Shown: positions 32,300-41,410, counted from the stretch's first letter. The stretch: DNA of 64,000 nt from Saccharopolyspora erythraea (GCF_018141105.1 NZ_CP054839.1:6141411-6205410); one strand, 5' to 3'. The notes: generated by a model not told the origin, from the sequence alone. Program-made: numbers and translations.

Positions 32300-33532
32300 G
32301 TGCTGCGTCAGGCTACGTTTGCCCGTTGGACGATCTTGCGTAGTCGGGGGTTGTCGGTGTTGCGGTTTCGCCAGGCGATGTAGCGGCGGATCATGCTGGC
32401 TTGTTCGGTGTGGCTGGTGTGGTCGGTGCCGTTGAGGGTGAAGTAGCGCAGCGCGGTGAATTGAGCCTCGATGCGGTTGATCCAGGACGAGTTCGTTGGC
32501 GTGTAGGCGATCTCGACGTTGTTGGCCTCAGCCCAGACCGAGACCCTGGTGTCGATCCGGGTGCTCAGATGCGGGCTGGCGTTGTCGCAGACGATCGCGA
32601 TGCGCACCTTCGGTGGATACAGACCGCGCAGGTAGCGGCAGAACTGGAGAAACTGGGTTCGCTTCTTGGATGTCTTGACGTGTCCGTACATTCTGTCGGT
32701 GGCCAGGTCGAGAGCGGCGAGCAGGTGGCGGACCCCGTGGGGACGCGTGTAGGTAGCTCGTTGCCGGGGCCGGGGGTCACGGCCGGGATCTTTGTGCTTG
32801 CCACCCCGCTCGGCCCACTGCCGTCCTGGGTGGGGTTGCAGGTTCAGTGGCCCGAATTCGTCCATGCTGAACACCACGGTCGGATCGTCGGTCTCGCCGA
32901 CGATCTCGCCGTCGGCGATCGCATACAGGTGCTCGATACGAGCTTTCTTCACCGCATAGTCCGGATCCCGGGAGGTCTTCCAGGTCTTTATCCGTTGAAA
33001 CGACACCCCTTCCGCGCGCAGGATCGCGCGCAGGCCCTCGTGGCTGATGTCCTCGACCACCCCCTCGGCGACCAGGAAATCCGCCAGCTTGGTCAGACTC
33101 CAGGTCGAAAACGGCAGCCCGTGCTCGGCAGGCTTGGACTTGGCGACCTTCTTGATCTCTCGCCGCTGCGGCAGAGTGAACGTCGGCGGACGTCCACCCT
33201 TGTATTTCGGGTACAGCGAGTCGAACCCGTCGGTGTTGAAGTTGTGGATCACGTCTCGAACCCGATCCTCGCTGGTGAACGCCACTGTCGCGATCTTGGC
33301 CACCGGCATGCCCTGCGCGGACAGCAGCACCATCTGCGCCCTGCGCCAGGTCACCACCGACCCACTGCCACGACGAATGATCCGCAACAACCGGTTGCCC
33401 TCATCGTCATCGAGCTCCCGAACCCGTACCCGCTCAGCCATGATCCACAGTCTGAAACGATCACACCAACCTATGCGGCACCAACCACGGCGCGTCGCGA
33501 TCAAACAGGGCAAACCCTGCCTGACACGGCAC
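32300..33532 (-). mobile_element. IS630-family insertion sequence, copy B
   Basis: A 1233-bp element of a different subgroup from copy A. The left end starts GTGCTGCGTCAGGC and the right end, read inward, GTGCCGTGTCAGGC; both continue to GTTTGCCC over 25 bases with five mismatches. TA flanks both ends (32298-32299 and 33533-33534). It has one intact minus-strand transposase. It lies 69 bases before the BCCT transporter start codon and may have displaced that gene's promoter. A matching solo end is at 17093. Confidence 0.92.
32308..33441 (-). CDS. IS630 family transposase (single frame)
   Basis: A 377-residue intact transposase. The N-terminal homeodomain-like HTH region (about 15-60) and winged-helix part (about 75-150, PQRREIKKVAKSKPAEHGLPFSTWSLTKLADFLV) are followed by the DDE catalytic core: FSMDEFGPLNLQP, AIVCDNASPHLS and SSWINRIEAQF carry the three acidic residues. 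I start at ATG 33441; the in-frame extension reads into the inverted repeat. The lack of a frameshift or missing motif indicates a copy that can still be active. Confidence 0.92.
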   Translation of the reverse strand: MAERVRVRELDDDEGNRLLRIIRRGSGSVVTWRRAQMVLLSAQGMPVAKIATVAFTSEDRVRDVIHNFNTDGFDSLYPKYKGGRPPTFTLPQRREIKKVAKSKPAEHGLPFSTWSLTKLADFLVAEGVVEDISHEGLRAILRAEGVSFQRIKTWKTSRDPDYAVKKARIEHLYAIADGEIVGETDDPTVVFSMDEFGPLNLQPHPGRQWAERGGKHKDPGRDPRPRQRATYTRPHGVRHLLAALDLATDRMYGHVKTSKKRTQFLQFCRYLRGLYPPKVRIAIVCDNASPHLSTRIDTRVSVWAEANNVEIAYTPTNSSWINRIEAQFTALRYFTLNGTDHTSHTEQASMIRRYIAWRNRNTDNPRLRKIVQRANVA

Positions 33533-33601
33533 TAGCCTGGTGTGCAGCGTCGTTGTGCGCCCGCATGAGTGCCGACGGCCTGGCGGGGCGGTGACGTTCC
33601 G

Positions 33602-35254
33602 ATGGTTCGCGAGTACATCAAGACGCACACCAACCCACCTGTGTTCGTCACCGCCGGCTTCGTCGCCGTGGGGTTCGTCTTGTGGGGCGTGTTCGCGCCA
33701 GGCCAAGTGTCGAGTGCGGCGAATGCGGCCAACACGTTCATCACGACGTACTTCGAGTGGCTCTACGTCATCGCCGCGACGTTCTTCCTGATCTTCGTGC
33801 TGGCGCTCATGGTCAGCCGCTACGGCGCGGTCAAGCTGGGACCTCCCGATTCCGTGCCCGAGTACAGCAACCTGGCCTGGTTCGCGATGTTGTTCACCGC
33901 GGGCATAGGCATCGGTCTCGTGTTCTACGCGGTCAGCGAACCCGTCACCCATTTCACGAGCCCGCCGACCGGGCAGCCGGGTACGGGCGAAGCGGCCGAG
34001 AACGCGATGAGCTACACGTTCTTCCACTGGGGCCTGCATCCATGGGCGATCTACATCGTGCTCGGTCTGTCCCTGGGCTATTTCGCGTTCCGCCGCGGCT
34101 TGCCGCTGCGGCCCGCCGCCGCCCTCTACCCGCTGCTCGGAGACAGAATCAACGGCTGGGCCGGCAATCTCGTCGACATTCTGGCGGTGTTCGGCACGTT
34201 GTTCGGCCTGGCCACATCATTGGGAATCGGCGGCCAGCAGGTCGGCGCCGGAGTGAGCGCGCTGTTCGACATCACCAACACCACGACGTTGCAGGTGCTG
34301 CTGGTGCTGGGCATCACGGCCATCGCGGTCGTGTCGGTGATGCTGGGCATCGACAAGGGCATCCGCCGCCTGTCGCTGATCAACCTGTGGTTGGCGTTCG
34401 GTCTGATGCTGTTCGTGTTCTTCGCCGGCCCGTCGCTGGACCTGTTGAACACGATCGCCGCCAACACCGGACACTACCTGCAGAATCTCGCCGGGCTCAG
34501 CCTCCAAACCTTCCCCGGCGACAGCGCAGCCCAGGAATGGCAAGCCTCGTGGACCCTGTTCTACTGGGGCTGGTGGATCTCATGGTCACCGTTCGTGGGC
34601 ATGTTCATCGCACGAATCTCCTACGGTCGAACCATTCGAGCGTTCATCCTCGGCACCTTGCTCGCTCCCGTCGGTGCGTCGATCGTGTGGCTGACGATCT
34701 TCGGGAACTCCGCGCTGCAACTGCTGTTGGACGACCCCCACAACCCACTGGCGCAAGCAAGTTCAGAATCGGCACTGTTCGTTCTGCTCAACCAGCTACC
34801 GGTGCACGCCGTGATGACCTTCGTGGCCTCGGTGGTCGCCATCCTCGTGGTCGTGCTGTTCTTCGCCACCTCCTCGGACTCCGGGTCGCTGGTCATCGAC
34901 ATCCTCACCAACGGCGGCGACCCCCACCCGAGGTGGCAGCAGAGGTTGTTCTGGGCCGTGCTGGAAGGCGTCATCGCCGCCGTTCTTCTCCTCGCCGGCG
35001 GCGCGGGCGCGAGCGACGCCCTCAGTGCGCTGCAGGCCGCTTCGATCGCGGCCGGAATGCCGTTCTGCATCGTCCTGCTGTTCCTATGCCTGGGACTCGT
35101 CCGCGGGTTGAGAACCGAACGGCTCACGGCAGTCGTACCCCGTCCCCCACGACCGCTCGAAGACCTCCGCCGAAGCACACAACGCACAGACCGCCCCACC
35201 CGGCCTGACGACGCATCACCATCCCAGACGCGCTGCCCACCCGAGTCCCCATGA
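33602..35254 (+). CDS. BCCT family (betaine/choline/carnitine) transporter
   Basis: A 550-residue secondary transporter for glycine betaine, choline or carnitine, used in osmoprotection. It carries twelve hydrophobic helices and the family landmarks FTAGIGIGLVFYAVSEPVTHF, FHWGLHPWAIYIVLGLSLGYF, and the signature WTLFYWGWWISWSPFVGMFIARISYGRTIR, with the tryptophan box intact. The C-terminal tail (about 500-550) is hydrophilic and proline-rich, as in osmosensing members. I start at ATG 33602. IS630 copy B ends 69 bases upstream, so expression may now depend on the element. Confidence 0.93.
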   Translation: MVREYIKTHTNPPVFVTAGFVAVGFVLWGVFAPGQVSSAANAANTFITTYFEWLYVIAATFFLIFVLALMVSRYGAVKLGPPDSVPEYSNLAWFAMLFTAGIGIGLVFYAVSEPVTHFTSPPTGQPGTGEAAENAMSYTFFHWGLHPWAIYIVLGLSLGYFAFRRGLPLRPAAALYPLLGDRINGWAGNLVDILAVFGTLFGLATSLGIGGQQVGAGVSALFDITNTTTLQVLLVLGITAIAVVSVMLGIDKGIRRLSLINLWLAFGLMLFVFFAGPSLDLLNTIAANTGHYLQNLAGLSLQTFPGDSAAQEWQASWTLFYWGWWISWSPFVGMFIARISYGRTIRAFILGTLLAPVGASIVWLTIFGNSALQLLLDDPHNPLAQASSESALFVLLNQLPVHAVMTFVASVVAILVVVLFFATSSDSGSLVIDILTNGGDPHPRWQQRLFWAVLEGVIAAVLLLAGGAGASDALSALQAASIAAGMPFCIVLLFLCLGLVRGLRTERLTAVVPRPPRPLEDLRRSTQRTDRPTRPDDASPSQTRCPPESP

Positions 35255-35437
35255 ACCGTGGCCTAGAAGGCCACCCTCCTGGCATCGACACCCAGTTCGA
35301 CGAAAGGCCACCGACCGAAGTGGACACGACCGCAGTCGGTCCTGCCACAGCAACGGGTGCGGTGGCCAGCTGACCTCCCTCAGGTTGCGCTTTCCCATGC
35401 ACGCCACCGGTACTTGATCATTACGGGGCAGGCTGCT

Positions 35438-36505
35438 TCAGGGCCGTTCAGCCACAGTGACGGTGAGTTCCACGGCCTGGCCGCCTCGACGTACGGTGAG
35501 CGGGGCGGTTTGGCCGGGTGGAATGTTCCGCAGAGCACCGAGAACGTTTTCGACATTGGTGATGTCCTGACCAGCGAAGCGCACGATCACGTCCGCGGGT
35601 TGCACACCTGCGGCGGCAGCTGGGCTGTCGGGCTCGACGTTGAGCACGATCGCACCGCGTTGGACCTGCAGCTTCATCGCCTGTCGCAGCGTGTCGGTGA
35701 CGGTCACCATCGAGGCGCCCAGGTAGGGGTGTTGTGCGGTGCCGTCGGCCAGCAGTTGTTCGACGGTGCTGACGACCGTGGTCGACGGGATGGCGAACCC
35801 GATGGATTCCGCTCCCAGCTGCGATGGAGCGGAAGCCTGGTTGATGCCGATAACCCGGCCCGCGGCGTCGAGCAGGGCACCTCCGGAGCTGCCGGGTGAG
35901 ATCGGCGCGTCAGTCTGGATCAGGTCGATCAGTGGGATGTCGTCTGCGTGGGCTGCTGCGGGGACCTCGCGGCCGAGGCCCGAAACGATGCCGCTGGTGA
36001 CCGTGTTCTCCAAGCCCAGTGGTGTGCCGATCGCGACGGCGAGCACACCCTTGCGGGGTAGCTCGCGGGCGAATTGCGGAGCGGGCAGGTCGTGACGTGG
36101 TACTTGCACGACCGCGAGGTCAGTGCGGCGATCGGTCGCCCGGACCTGGCCCTGGGCTCGGGTGCCGTCGGCGAAGGCAACGGTGACTTCACGCGCTCCG
36201 CGAACCACGTGTTCGTTGGTGACGATCAGACCGTCCGCCCGGTACACCACGCCGCTGCCGGAACCTTCGGAAAGCTGCACGGTCACGACCGAGGGCCCGA
36301 GGCGCTCGACGAGATCCGGCACGACCGCGAGTGTGCCGGCTTCACCCGGCGGCGAGGCGTTCGTCTCCTGCTGGTCCTGGCCTGGGGGTGGCTGGCGATC
36401 GGACAGGTCGGTACACGCCCCGAGGACGACCAGTACCAGGGTGACAGCGATTCCTGCCCAGCGGTGCCAGAGGCGCTTCGAGTGCGCCGGACATCGTTCG
36501 GTCAC
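35438..36505 (-). CDS. HtrA/DegP-like S1C serine protease with PDZ domain, lipoprotein
   Basis: A 355-residue protease anchored outside the cell. The signal segment ends in LGAC (C31), a lipobox, so it is probably a lipoprotein. The trypsin-like domain has the full triad: H99 in TNEHV, D129 in RRTDL, and S207 in GSSGG. A PDZ domain (about 260-350, MKLQVQRGAIVLNVEPDSPAAAAGVQPADVIVRFAGQDI) follows. It degrades or refolds damaged envelope proteins. I start at GTG 36505, preceded by GGAGGAGG; the frame further upstream has no signal peptide. It follows the methyltransferase on the same strand across a 380-base gap. Confidence 0.9.
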   Translation of the reverse strand: MTERCPAHSKRLWHRWAGIAVTLVLVVLGACTDLSDRQPPPGQDQQETNASPPGEAGTLAVVPDLVERLGPSVVTVQLSEGSGSGVVYRADGLIVTNEHVVRGAREVTVAFADGTRAQGQVRATDRRTDLAVVQVPRHDLPAPQFARELPRKGVLAVAIGTPLGLENTVTSGIVSGLGREVPAAAHADDIPLIDLIQTDAPISPGSSGGALLDAAGRVIGINQASAPSQLGAESIGFAIPSTTVVSTVEQLLADGTAQHPYLGASMVTVTDTLRQAMKLQVQRGAIVLNVEPDSPAAAAGVQPADVIVRFAGQDITNVENVLGALRNIPPGQTAPLTVRRGGQAVELTVTVAERP

Positions 36506-36888
36506 CTTCCTCCTCCCTTCGGTCACGCAGCACGGCGGAGTGCACGGCCTCCGTTCGGCCGTTGGCCTGGGTGAGTGGCGTCGGAACCGGGTCCACGGTA
36601 GCCCGCGCATGCAGGCGATGCCTGCCGAGCGGAGACGGCTCTCCTGTGACGGGGCGCCACTGCCGACGCAGGCCGATTCCGCCCTCGTAACCGGTGGACC
36701 TCATGCCACCCGAACACGAGCGGACGGTGCACGGAGCCCGAAGAGGGCACCAACACGTCACGATCTGCTGCGCAATGTCCCGGTCACGCCATCACCCGGA
36801 TGCCAAGAAGAAGAGGAAGAACGCCGGAAGCGTCGACCTCGGACTGACCGATCACGGTCATCCGGAGCCCACCTCCGTCGCCTTGCGG
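36506..36888. other. gene-free stretch between methyltransferase and HtrA genes
   Basis: No gene supported. A short stem GCAGGC/GCCTGC (36611-36625) is present but too weak to call. The HtrA promoter must lie here. Confidence 0.4.
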
Positions 36889-37755
36889 TCAGACCTTCTC
36901 GGCGCAGGCGGAGCGTTCCACCTCGCTCGCGGTCAGCTCGCGACAGGTCGGTTGGAGGTAGCGGTCAGCGAACTCGCGCGGTCCGGCGTCGTCGGTCAGC
37001 CGCCAGCCGTACTCGGACAGGAACCCGGCGACCTCACCGGGATCCATCCCGAAGCGCCACAACCGGCGCTCGACGACGTATTCCCGATAGAGCGCTTCCC
37101 CGCCGTAGAGCTCCGCCCCGTCCAGGAAATCCCGGCGCACATAGGTGAAGACCAGTCGGCTGCCGCCCGCGGCCGTAGCGAGGGCGTCGAGAGTCCGGCG
37201 TACCGCGGTCTCGGTCAGGTACTGCGTGACGGCCTCCCAGACGAACGCGGTCGTGTCGTCGTTCCGGTGGCCGTGTTCGGCGAGCACCTGGTTGAGGTCC
37301 CCGGTCTCGAAGTCGATCGGCACCAGCCTGACGTGATCCGGCACCTTGCCGTAGAGCCTTTTCAGCAACGCCCGCTTGCGGCTGATGTTCTTCGGCAAGT
37401 CGACCTCGAAAACCACGGTGTCCGACAACCATCGCAAGCGGTAGGCGCAATCATCCAATCCCGCACCGAGGACCACCACTGTCTCGACCCCGGCACGGAC
37501 CGCGTCGCGGATCTGGTCGTTGATGTAGCGCTTGCGGCACAGCATGCTCGCCCACAGGCCCGGAATCTTCTTCTCCGCAGCGTTGATCAGCAACCGCCGC
37601 ACCACCGGAATCCTCGTGAGTGTAGCGATCAACCTCCCCGACGCCGGAAGCATCCAGTAAGCCACATCGGACCGCACGAGTGGAATGTCCTCGTGCTGGT
37701 CGATCGCAACGATGGCGACCGGACCAACCGCGGTCTGCGCCACCGGGTTGTCCAT
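36889..37755 (-). CDS. class I SAM-dependent methyltransferase (TIGR00027/LCM-like)
   Basis: A 288-residue methyltransferase of the family common in mycobacteria and other actinomycetes (TIGR00027, related to leucine carboxyl methyltransferase). The SAM-binding motif is VVVLGAGLDDCAYRL, followed by FEVDLPKNISRKRALL and the acidic VPIDFE. Substrates of these enzymes are mostly unknown; some act in polyketide or cell-wall lipid modification. I start at ATG 37755 with AAAGGA about 10 bases upstream. It is the third gene of a probable operon with DUF6653 and the alpha/beta hydrolase. Confidence 0.85.
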   Translation of the reverse strand: MDNPVAQTAVGPVAIVAIDQHEDIPLVRSDVAYWMLPASGRLIATLTRIPVVRRLLINAAEKKIPGLWASMLCRKRYINDQIRDAVRAGVETVVVLGAGLDDCAYRLRWLSDTVVFEVDLPKNISRKRALLKRLYGKVPDHVRLVPIDFETGDLNQVLAEHGHRNDDTTAFVWEAVTQYLTETAVRRTLDALATAAGGSRLVFTYVRRDFLDGAELYGGEALYREYVVERRLWRFGMDPGEVAGFLSEYGWRLTDDAGPREFADRYLQPTCRELTASEVERSACAEKV

Positions 37756-37846
37756 GCTCGCACGTCCTTTCAAACTGTTCGGGCGCATCGGGCGCATCGG
37801 GCGTTCGCAGTTGCGTGACGAATCCGCAGCGGCTTCGATTCCCGGG

Positions 37847-38678
37847 TCAGCCGAGACATGCGCTCGCGAGCCGGGCGGGTTGTTCCTCGATCATCAGATG
37901 TCCTGCCGAAGGAACGATCTGCGGCTCGATCCCGAGGGTGTCGCGCACCGTCGGCGCGAGAGCGCGTACTGGCAGGAACACGTCGTGGTCCCCGACGAGG
38001 ACGGATCGGTCCACGTCGCGAGCAGCGATTCGAGCCTTGCCCGGATCGGTGCTGGTGCGGACGTGCTTGGCCACGAGAGTCATCCAGTCGACCACCAGCT
38101 GACGTGGCGTGTGGCCCGGGCCGTGCATCGTGCGCAGCAGTCCGGCGCTGGCGGCCGGGCTGCGACGCAGAACCCACGCCGCCGAGGCGGCGACGACGGC
38201 GGGGGTCAGCCGAAGCCTGGTCAGGCCGCCGGGCGAGACCAGAACTTGGCGTCCGACCCGCCGCGAGTCGCTGGACAGCGCGATTCGCGGCCCCCAGGGA
38301 GTGCCCCATGACCACGACCTGCTCATCGGAGATCTTGTCGATCAGTTCGGTGAGCCAGCTCCCGTACCACTCAAGTCGAGTACCGCGCGGAGTACGTTCT
38401 GCGCAGCTCAATCCGGGTTGACCGGGAAGGTCGGCGACGACGACCCGGGCACGCGCGCACAACGCGGTCGCCAGCGGGAGACACGTGGCGGCGCTGAAGT
38501 TCGTGCCGGGTAGGAACACGACCGTGCGACCGCTCTCCCCGGCCGTGACCACGTGCGTGGAAACGCCCTGCACCGCGAGCATCCGGCGGGTGTGCGGAAC
38601 GTGCCACTGGTCGAGCTGATCGCGACACCAGCGAGCGATCTCCTGCTTTCCCGCCCGGGTCCGGTAGATCAGCGCCAT
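37847..38678 (-). pseudogene. alpha/beta hydrolase with a frameshift after the nucleophile elbow
   Basis: If joined, about 277 residues of an alpha/beta hydrolase. The first frame (from 38678) has RTVVFLPGTNFSAATCLPL, VVADLPGQPGLS and the nucleophile elbow GHSLG with S127. Directly after that the frame is lost at a run of five C (38291-38295 on the plus strand). The second frame continues with RRVGRQVLVSPGGL and supplies the acid in VGDHDVFLPV and the histidine in SAGHLMIEE. All catalytic residues exist, so the frameshift may be recent or a homopolymer sequencing error. The start overlaps the DUF6653 stop (TGATG). Confidence 0.8.
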
Positions 38679-39133
38679 CAGCCCTCCCCAGCATCGCGGT
38701 GGGCCTCGAAGTAGCGTGCCATGAGCTCCCAGTACACGAGCAACAGCAGCATCTGGGCAACGGTCGCCGCACCAGCGGGGACCGGACGGCGCCGCCAAGC
38801 CGCAGCCAGCGCGATCAGTCCCGCACCGCTGGCCGCGGCGTTGACGACCAACGCCGCGTCCTTGGGACGGGCAACGATCCACAGCTCCTCACCGAGCATG
38901 GCCCTCGTCGCCCACGCCCGTTGGTCAGCGGGCTCGGGAAAGACCACCGGGTTGAGCGCGAACCACACGCCGACGACCACGGCGTGCCGCCGGCTCCGCG
39001 TCCACACCGGAACCAGAACCAGCGGTGCGGTCACCCAACGGGACCACGCACTCCAGGGGTTCGAATGCCGCGCGAACACCGCGCGGCGAAGACGAGCGAA
39101 CGGCCGTGTTGATCTCATTCGCGGGTGCTCCAT
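38678..39133 (-). CDS. DUF6653-like membrane protein
   Basis: A 151-residue membrane protein. It has a basic N-terminus (RMRSTRPFARLRRAVFARHSNPWSAWSRW), then helices at about 35-42 and 52-66, then two more near 95-112 and 122-140. The arrangement HSNPWSAWSR at the start followed by FALNPVVFPEP matches proteins annotated as DUF6653. Function unknown. Its stop overlaps the start of the hydrolase gene (TGATG), so translation is coupled, and it leads the operon that ends with the methyltransferase. Confidence 0.75.
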   Translation of the reverse strand: MEHPRMRSTRPFARLRRAVFARHSNPWSAWSRWVTAPLVLVPVWTRSRRHAVVVGVWFALNPVVFPEPADQRAWATRAMLGEELWIVARPKDAALVVNAAASGAGLIALAAAWRRRPVPAGAATVAQMLLLLVYWELMARYFEAHRDAGEG

Positions 39134-39228
39134 CCAGAAGACCGGTCAACAAAGACGCCGACCAGACTTCCCGGCACACCATCGATCACCGTACTCCTCC
39201 AGGGCTGCGCCCACCAGCCCCAGCCGCC

Positions 39229-39362
39229 TGTCCGGACCGCTCCCGCCCCGAGCAGCTGGTGGCCGAGGTCCGCAAAGCCGCGCCCGCATCCGGTTCATCT
39301 CCGACGGCGACGTCGCAGCCGCCATCGTGGCCGCCCGCCCGGACAGATCATCCGGACCCGCC
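39229..39362 (+). pseudogene. fructose-1,6-bisphosphatase class II (GlpX) fragment
   Basis: A short plus-strand stretch encodes RPEQLVAEVRKAA, then after a frameshift RIRFISDGDVAAAIVAARPD. This is the LIxEIRxAGARIxLIxDGDVAGAI region of GlpX-type fructose bisphosphatase, including the conserved DGDV metal site. About 45 of roughly 330 residues are left and both sides are lost. A genomic scar rather than a gene. Confidence 0.6.
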
Positions 39363-39421
39363 TGCACGTTCCTGGTCGCCGATGAGCGGGAGGCCCAGGC
39401 GATGTGCCCTGACGGACTGGT

Positions 39422-40201
39422 TCAGCGCGCGGTCTGGTCGATCCAGTCCCGGTAGGCGGTGGCGTCGGTGTAGACCGACGGGCCGGCGCCGCAGACCGGG
39501 ACGGCCGCGCCGAGCCGGCTGGTGACGCCGGTGAGCCGCCACGCGCCGGGTCCGCCTTCCAGCTGCGGGCCGCCGGAATCGCCGAAGCAGGCGTTGCCGG
39601 ACAGCAGTCCCTTGCTGGCGGTGCAGATCTCCGTCGGGCCGTCGATGCCGCTCAGCGAGCAGGCGACGTCGTCGACGACGCGGGTCTGGGTCTCCTGCAG
39701 CTCGGTGGGAGGCTCGCCGCAACCGCGCAGCGGGCAGGTCAGGCCCCAACCGATGATCCGCGACTCGGTCCCAGCGGTCCCCGATGCCTCGGCGATCGGG
39801 ATCGGTTCCTGCGGAACAGGTCTGTCCAGCTCGATCAGCGCGAGGTCGCCGTTCGGCTGACCGGCGGCGTAGGCGGGGTGCGCGACGATCCTCGCCACGC
39901 CAGCGAGGGTGCCGCCGCTGGTGTGGTCGGCACTGCCGATGCGCAGCCCAAGATCGCCCGGTGCGGCGTCCTGGACGCAGTGCGCGGCGGTGAGCACCCA
40001 CTGCTGGTCGATCAGCGAGCCGCCGCAGGTGTGCCTGCCCTCCCGCTGCAGGGACGCCATCCACGGGTACTGCTCCGAGCTGCGGGCACCGCCGACGACG
40101 AGCGTGCCCGGATCCTCCGAGGCGCCGGCCGGTGCGGGTGGTGCACCCAGGGCGAGCACGAGCAAGGCCAGGCCGCTGAAAAGGGCAGAAGTCAGCTTCA
40201 C
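39422..40201 (-). CDS. secreted chymotrypsin-fold (S1A) serine protease
   Basis: A 259-residue secreted protease. Signal peptide about 1-27, a short propeptide, and a mature start at about residue 35 (VVGGARSSEQYPWMASL). The triad is H74 (TAAHC), D119 (NGDLALIEL) and S209 (CFGDSGGP), with several disulfide cysteines. The residue at the base of the S1 pocket (chymotrypsin 189) is N203 in GNACFGDSGG, where trypsin has Asp, so trypsin-like specificity for Arg/Lys is not assured. GTG 40201 has AAGGAGA 4 bases upstream. It follows the HTH/dead-transposase gene by 69 bases on the same strand. Confidence 0.9.
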   Translation of the reverse strand: MKLTSALFSGLALLVLALGAPPAPAGASEDPGTLVVGGARSSEQYPWMASLQREGRHTCGGSLIDQQWVLTAAHCVQDAAPGDLGLRIGSADHTSGGTLAGVARIVAHPAYAAGQPNGDLALIELDRPVPQEPIPIAEASGTAGTESRIIGWGLTCPLRGCGEPPTELQETQTRVVDDVACSLSGIDGPTEICTASKGLLSGNACFGDSGGPQLEGGPGAWRLTGVTSRLGAAVPVCGAGPSVYTDATAYRDWIDQTAR

Positions 40202-40270
40202 GATCTCTCCTTCGTCTTCGGAACAAGCCCCCGGGATCACGGGGGACGACGGGTGCCGCGGAGTGCGCGG

Positions 40271-41098
40271 TCAGTCGGCGATGGAGCGCACCGAAACCTT
40301 CCCGGCGTGCCGGGCCGGCCGGGATCGCAGGATCTCTCCGGAGTGCGGTGGCCAGCGGCAGACGACCAGGTTCAGCGGGCTGCCGAACTGCGCCAGCAGG
40401 ACATCGACGAATCCCTCCACCTGCATCGGGGTGAACTGCCCGACCCGGGCCAGGAAGAACACAACGCCGCGGGTGGAGATCACCTGCAGCACGTGCACGT
40501 CGCCGAAGTAGTTGCGGAAGCCCATCATGAGGTTCCGCCTGGTGCTCTCCGGACCCGGCGCGTGCGGCCGGGTCCAGGCCAACCACAAGACGTCCGCACC
40601 TGGGATCCACTCCTGGTCATCTCCGAGCGGACGGGACCGGCGGGGCACGATCGCGGTCACCTGCGCCTGCTTCATCGTCTTCAGGTAGGTCTCGTCGACC
40701 AGCCCCCAGCGCGCCAGGTACTGCCCGGCGGTGCCCGGGGTGAGCAACACGCGGTGTTCGCGGTGCACGAGGTCGGCCAGAGCCTGCCGGTTCCACAGCC
40801 GGTGCGCGAGGCCGTACCGGTCCGGGGCGCCGGCGACGATCGCGTTGATCATCGCGGCCTGCTGGGCGGGGGTGAGGGCGAGTTGGTCGCCGGGTCGGCG
40901 GCCGCGCGGTCTGGGCCGCAGAGCACTCTCGCCGCCGCGCCGGTAGGCCCGCACCCACGCGCCGACGGTCTTCCGCGAGACGCCGAGCAGGTGGGCGACC
41001 TGAGCCTGCGAACTGCCCGATTCGACCGCGGCGACCGCACGTCTGCGCAACTCCTCGAGCGCTTCCGGCGAAAGCGCGCGTGCGTCGCGTTTGACCAT
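40271..41098 (-). CDS. IS630-derived HTH protein with an inactivated DDE domain
   Basis: A 275-residue protein with IS630 transposase architecture. A homeodomain-like HTH (about 22-60, SGSSQAQVAHLLGVSRKTVGAWVRAYRRGG) and a winged helix (about 75-130) are followed by the position of the DDE core. The first acidic pair, usually F-x-DE, reads LWLAW (172-176). The second, usually D-N-x-P-x-H, reads VCRWPPHS (246-253). No NPxE motif is seen at the end. It cannot transpose. Terminal repeats are not found at its borders. The frame is intact with good codon bias, as expected for a domesticated DNA-binding protein. Two strong palindromes lie upstream. Confidence 0.75.
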   Translation of the reverse strand: MVKRDARALSPEALEELRRRAVAAVESGSSQAQVAHLLGVSRKTVGAWVRAYRRGGESALRPRPRGRRPGDQLALTPAQQAAMINAIVAGAPDRYGLAHRLWNRQALADLVHREHRVLLTPGTAGQYLARWGLVDETYLKTMKQAQVTAIVPRRSRPLGDDQEWIPGADVLWLAWTRPHAPGPESTRRNLMMGFRNYFGDVHVLQVISTRGVVFFLARVGQFTPMQVEGFVDVLLAQFGSPLNLVVCRWPPHSGEILRSRPARHAGKVSVRSIAD

Positions 41099-41395
41099 CG
41101 TGATCGATTCCTCGAGATCGGATGTGCGCCGTGCGATGAGCGCCCGGCGCGGGGGCGTGAGCGGGCGTGGGCCGGTCACCGCCCGGTAGGATTCGTGACC
41201 TTCCACGCAGCCTTTCCTCTGGTTTCCGCGCCGCACGTTCTCGTTTTGCTGGAATACCCGCGTTGTGCGTGGCGGAGTCGTTCTACGAGCGGCAGAACCG
41301 TACCTCGGACGACCTGATCACTTGGTTAATAACGGGTCACGGAAGGTGATTCCGGTGTAACCGCTCGCGCGTCAACTCTTGCGCTGTGGACGGAT

Positions 41396-41410
41396 CCGGA
41401 ATCATTCCGG
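41396..41410. promoter_or_regulatory. 15-base palindrome CCGGAAT-C-ATTCCGG
   Basis: A perfect inverted repeat about 300 bases upstream of the IS630-derived HTH gene (minus strand) and 143 bases past the oxidoreductase stop. It shares the TTCCGG half-site with the palindrome at 41480. Likely regulatory. Confidence 0.55.
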
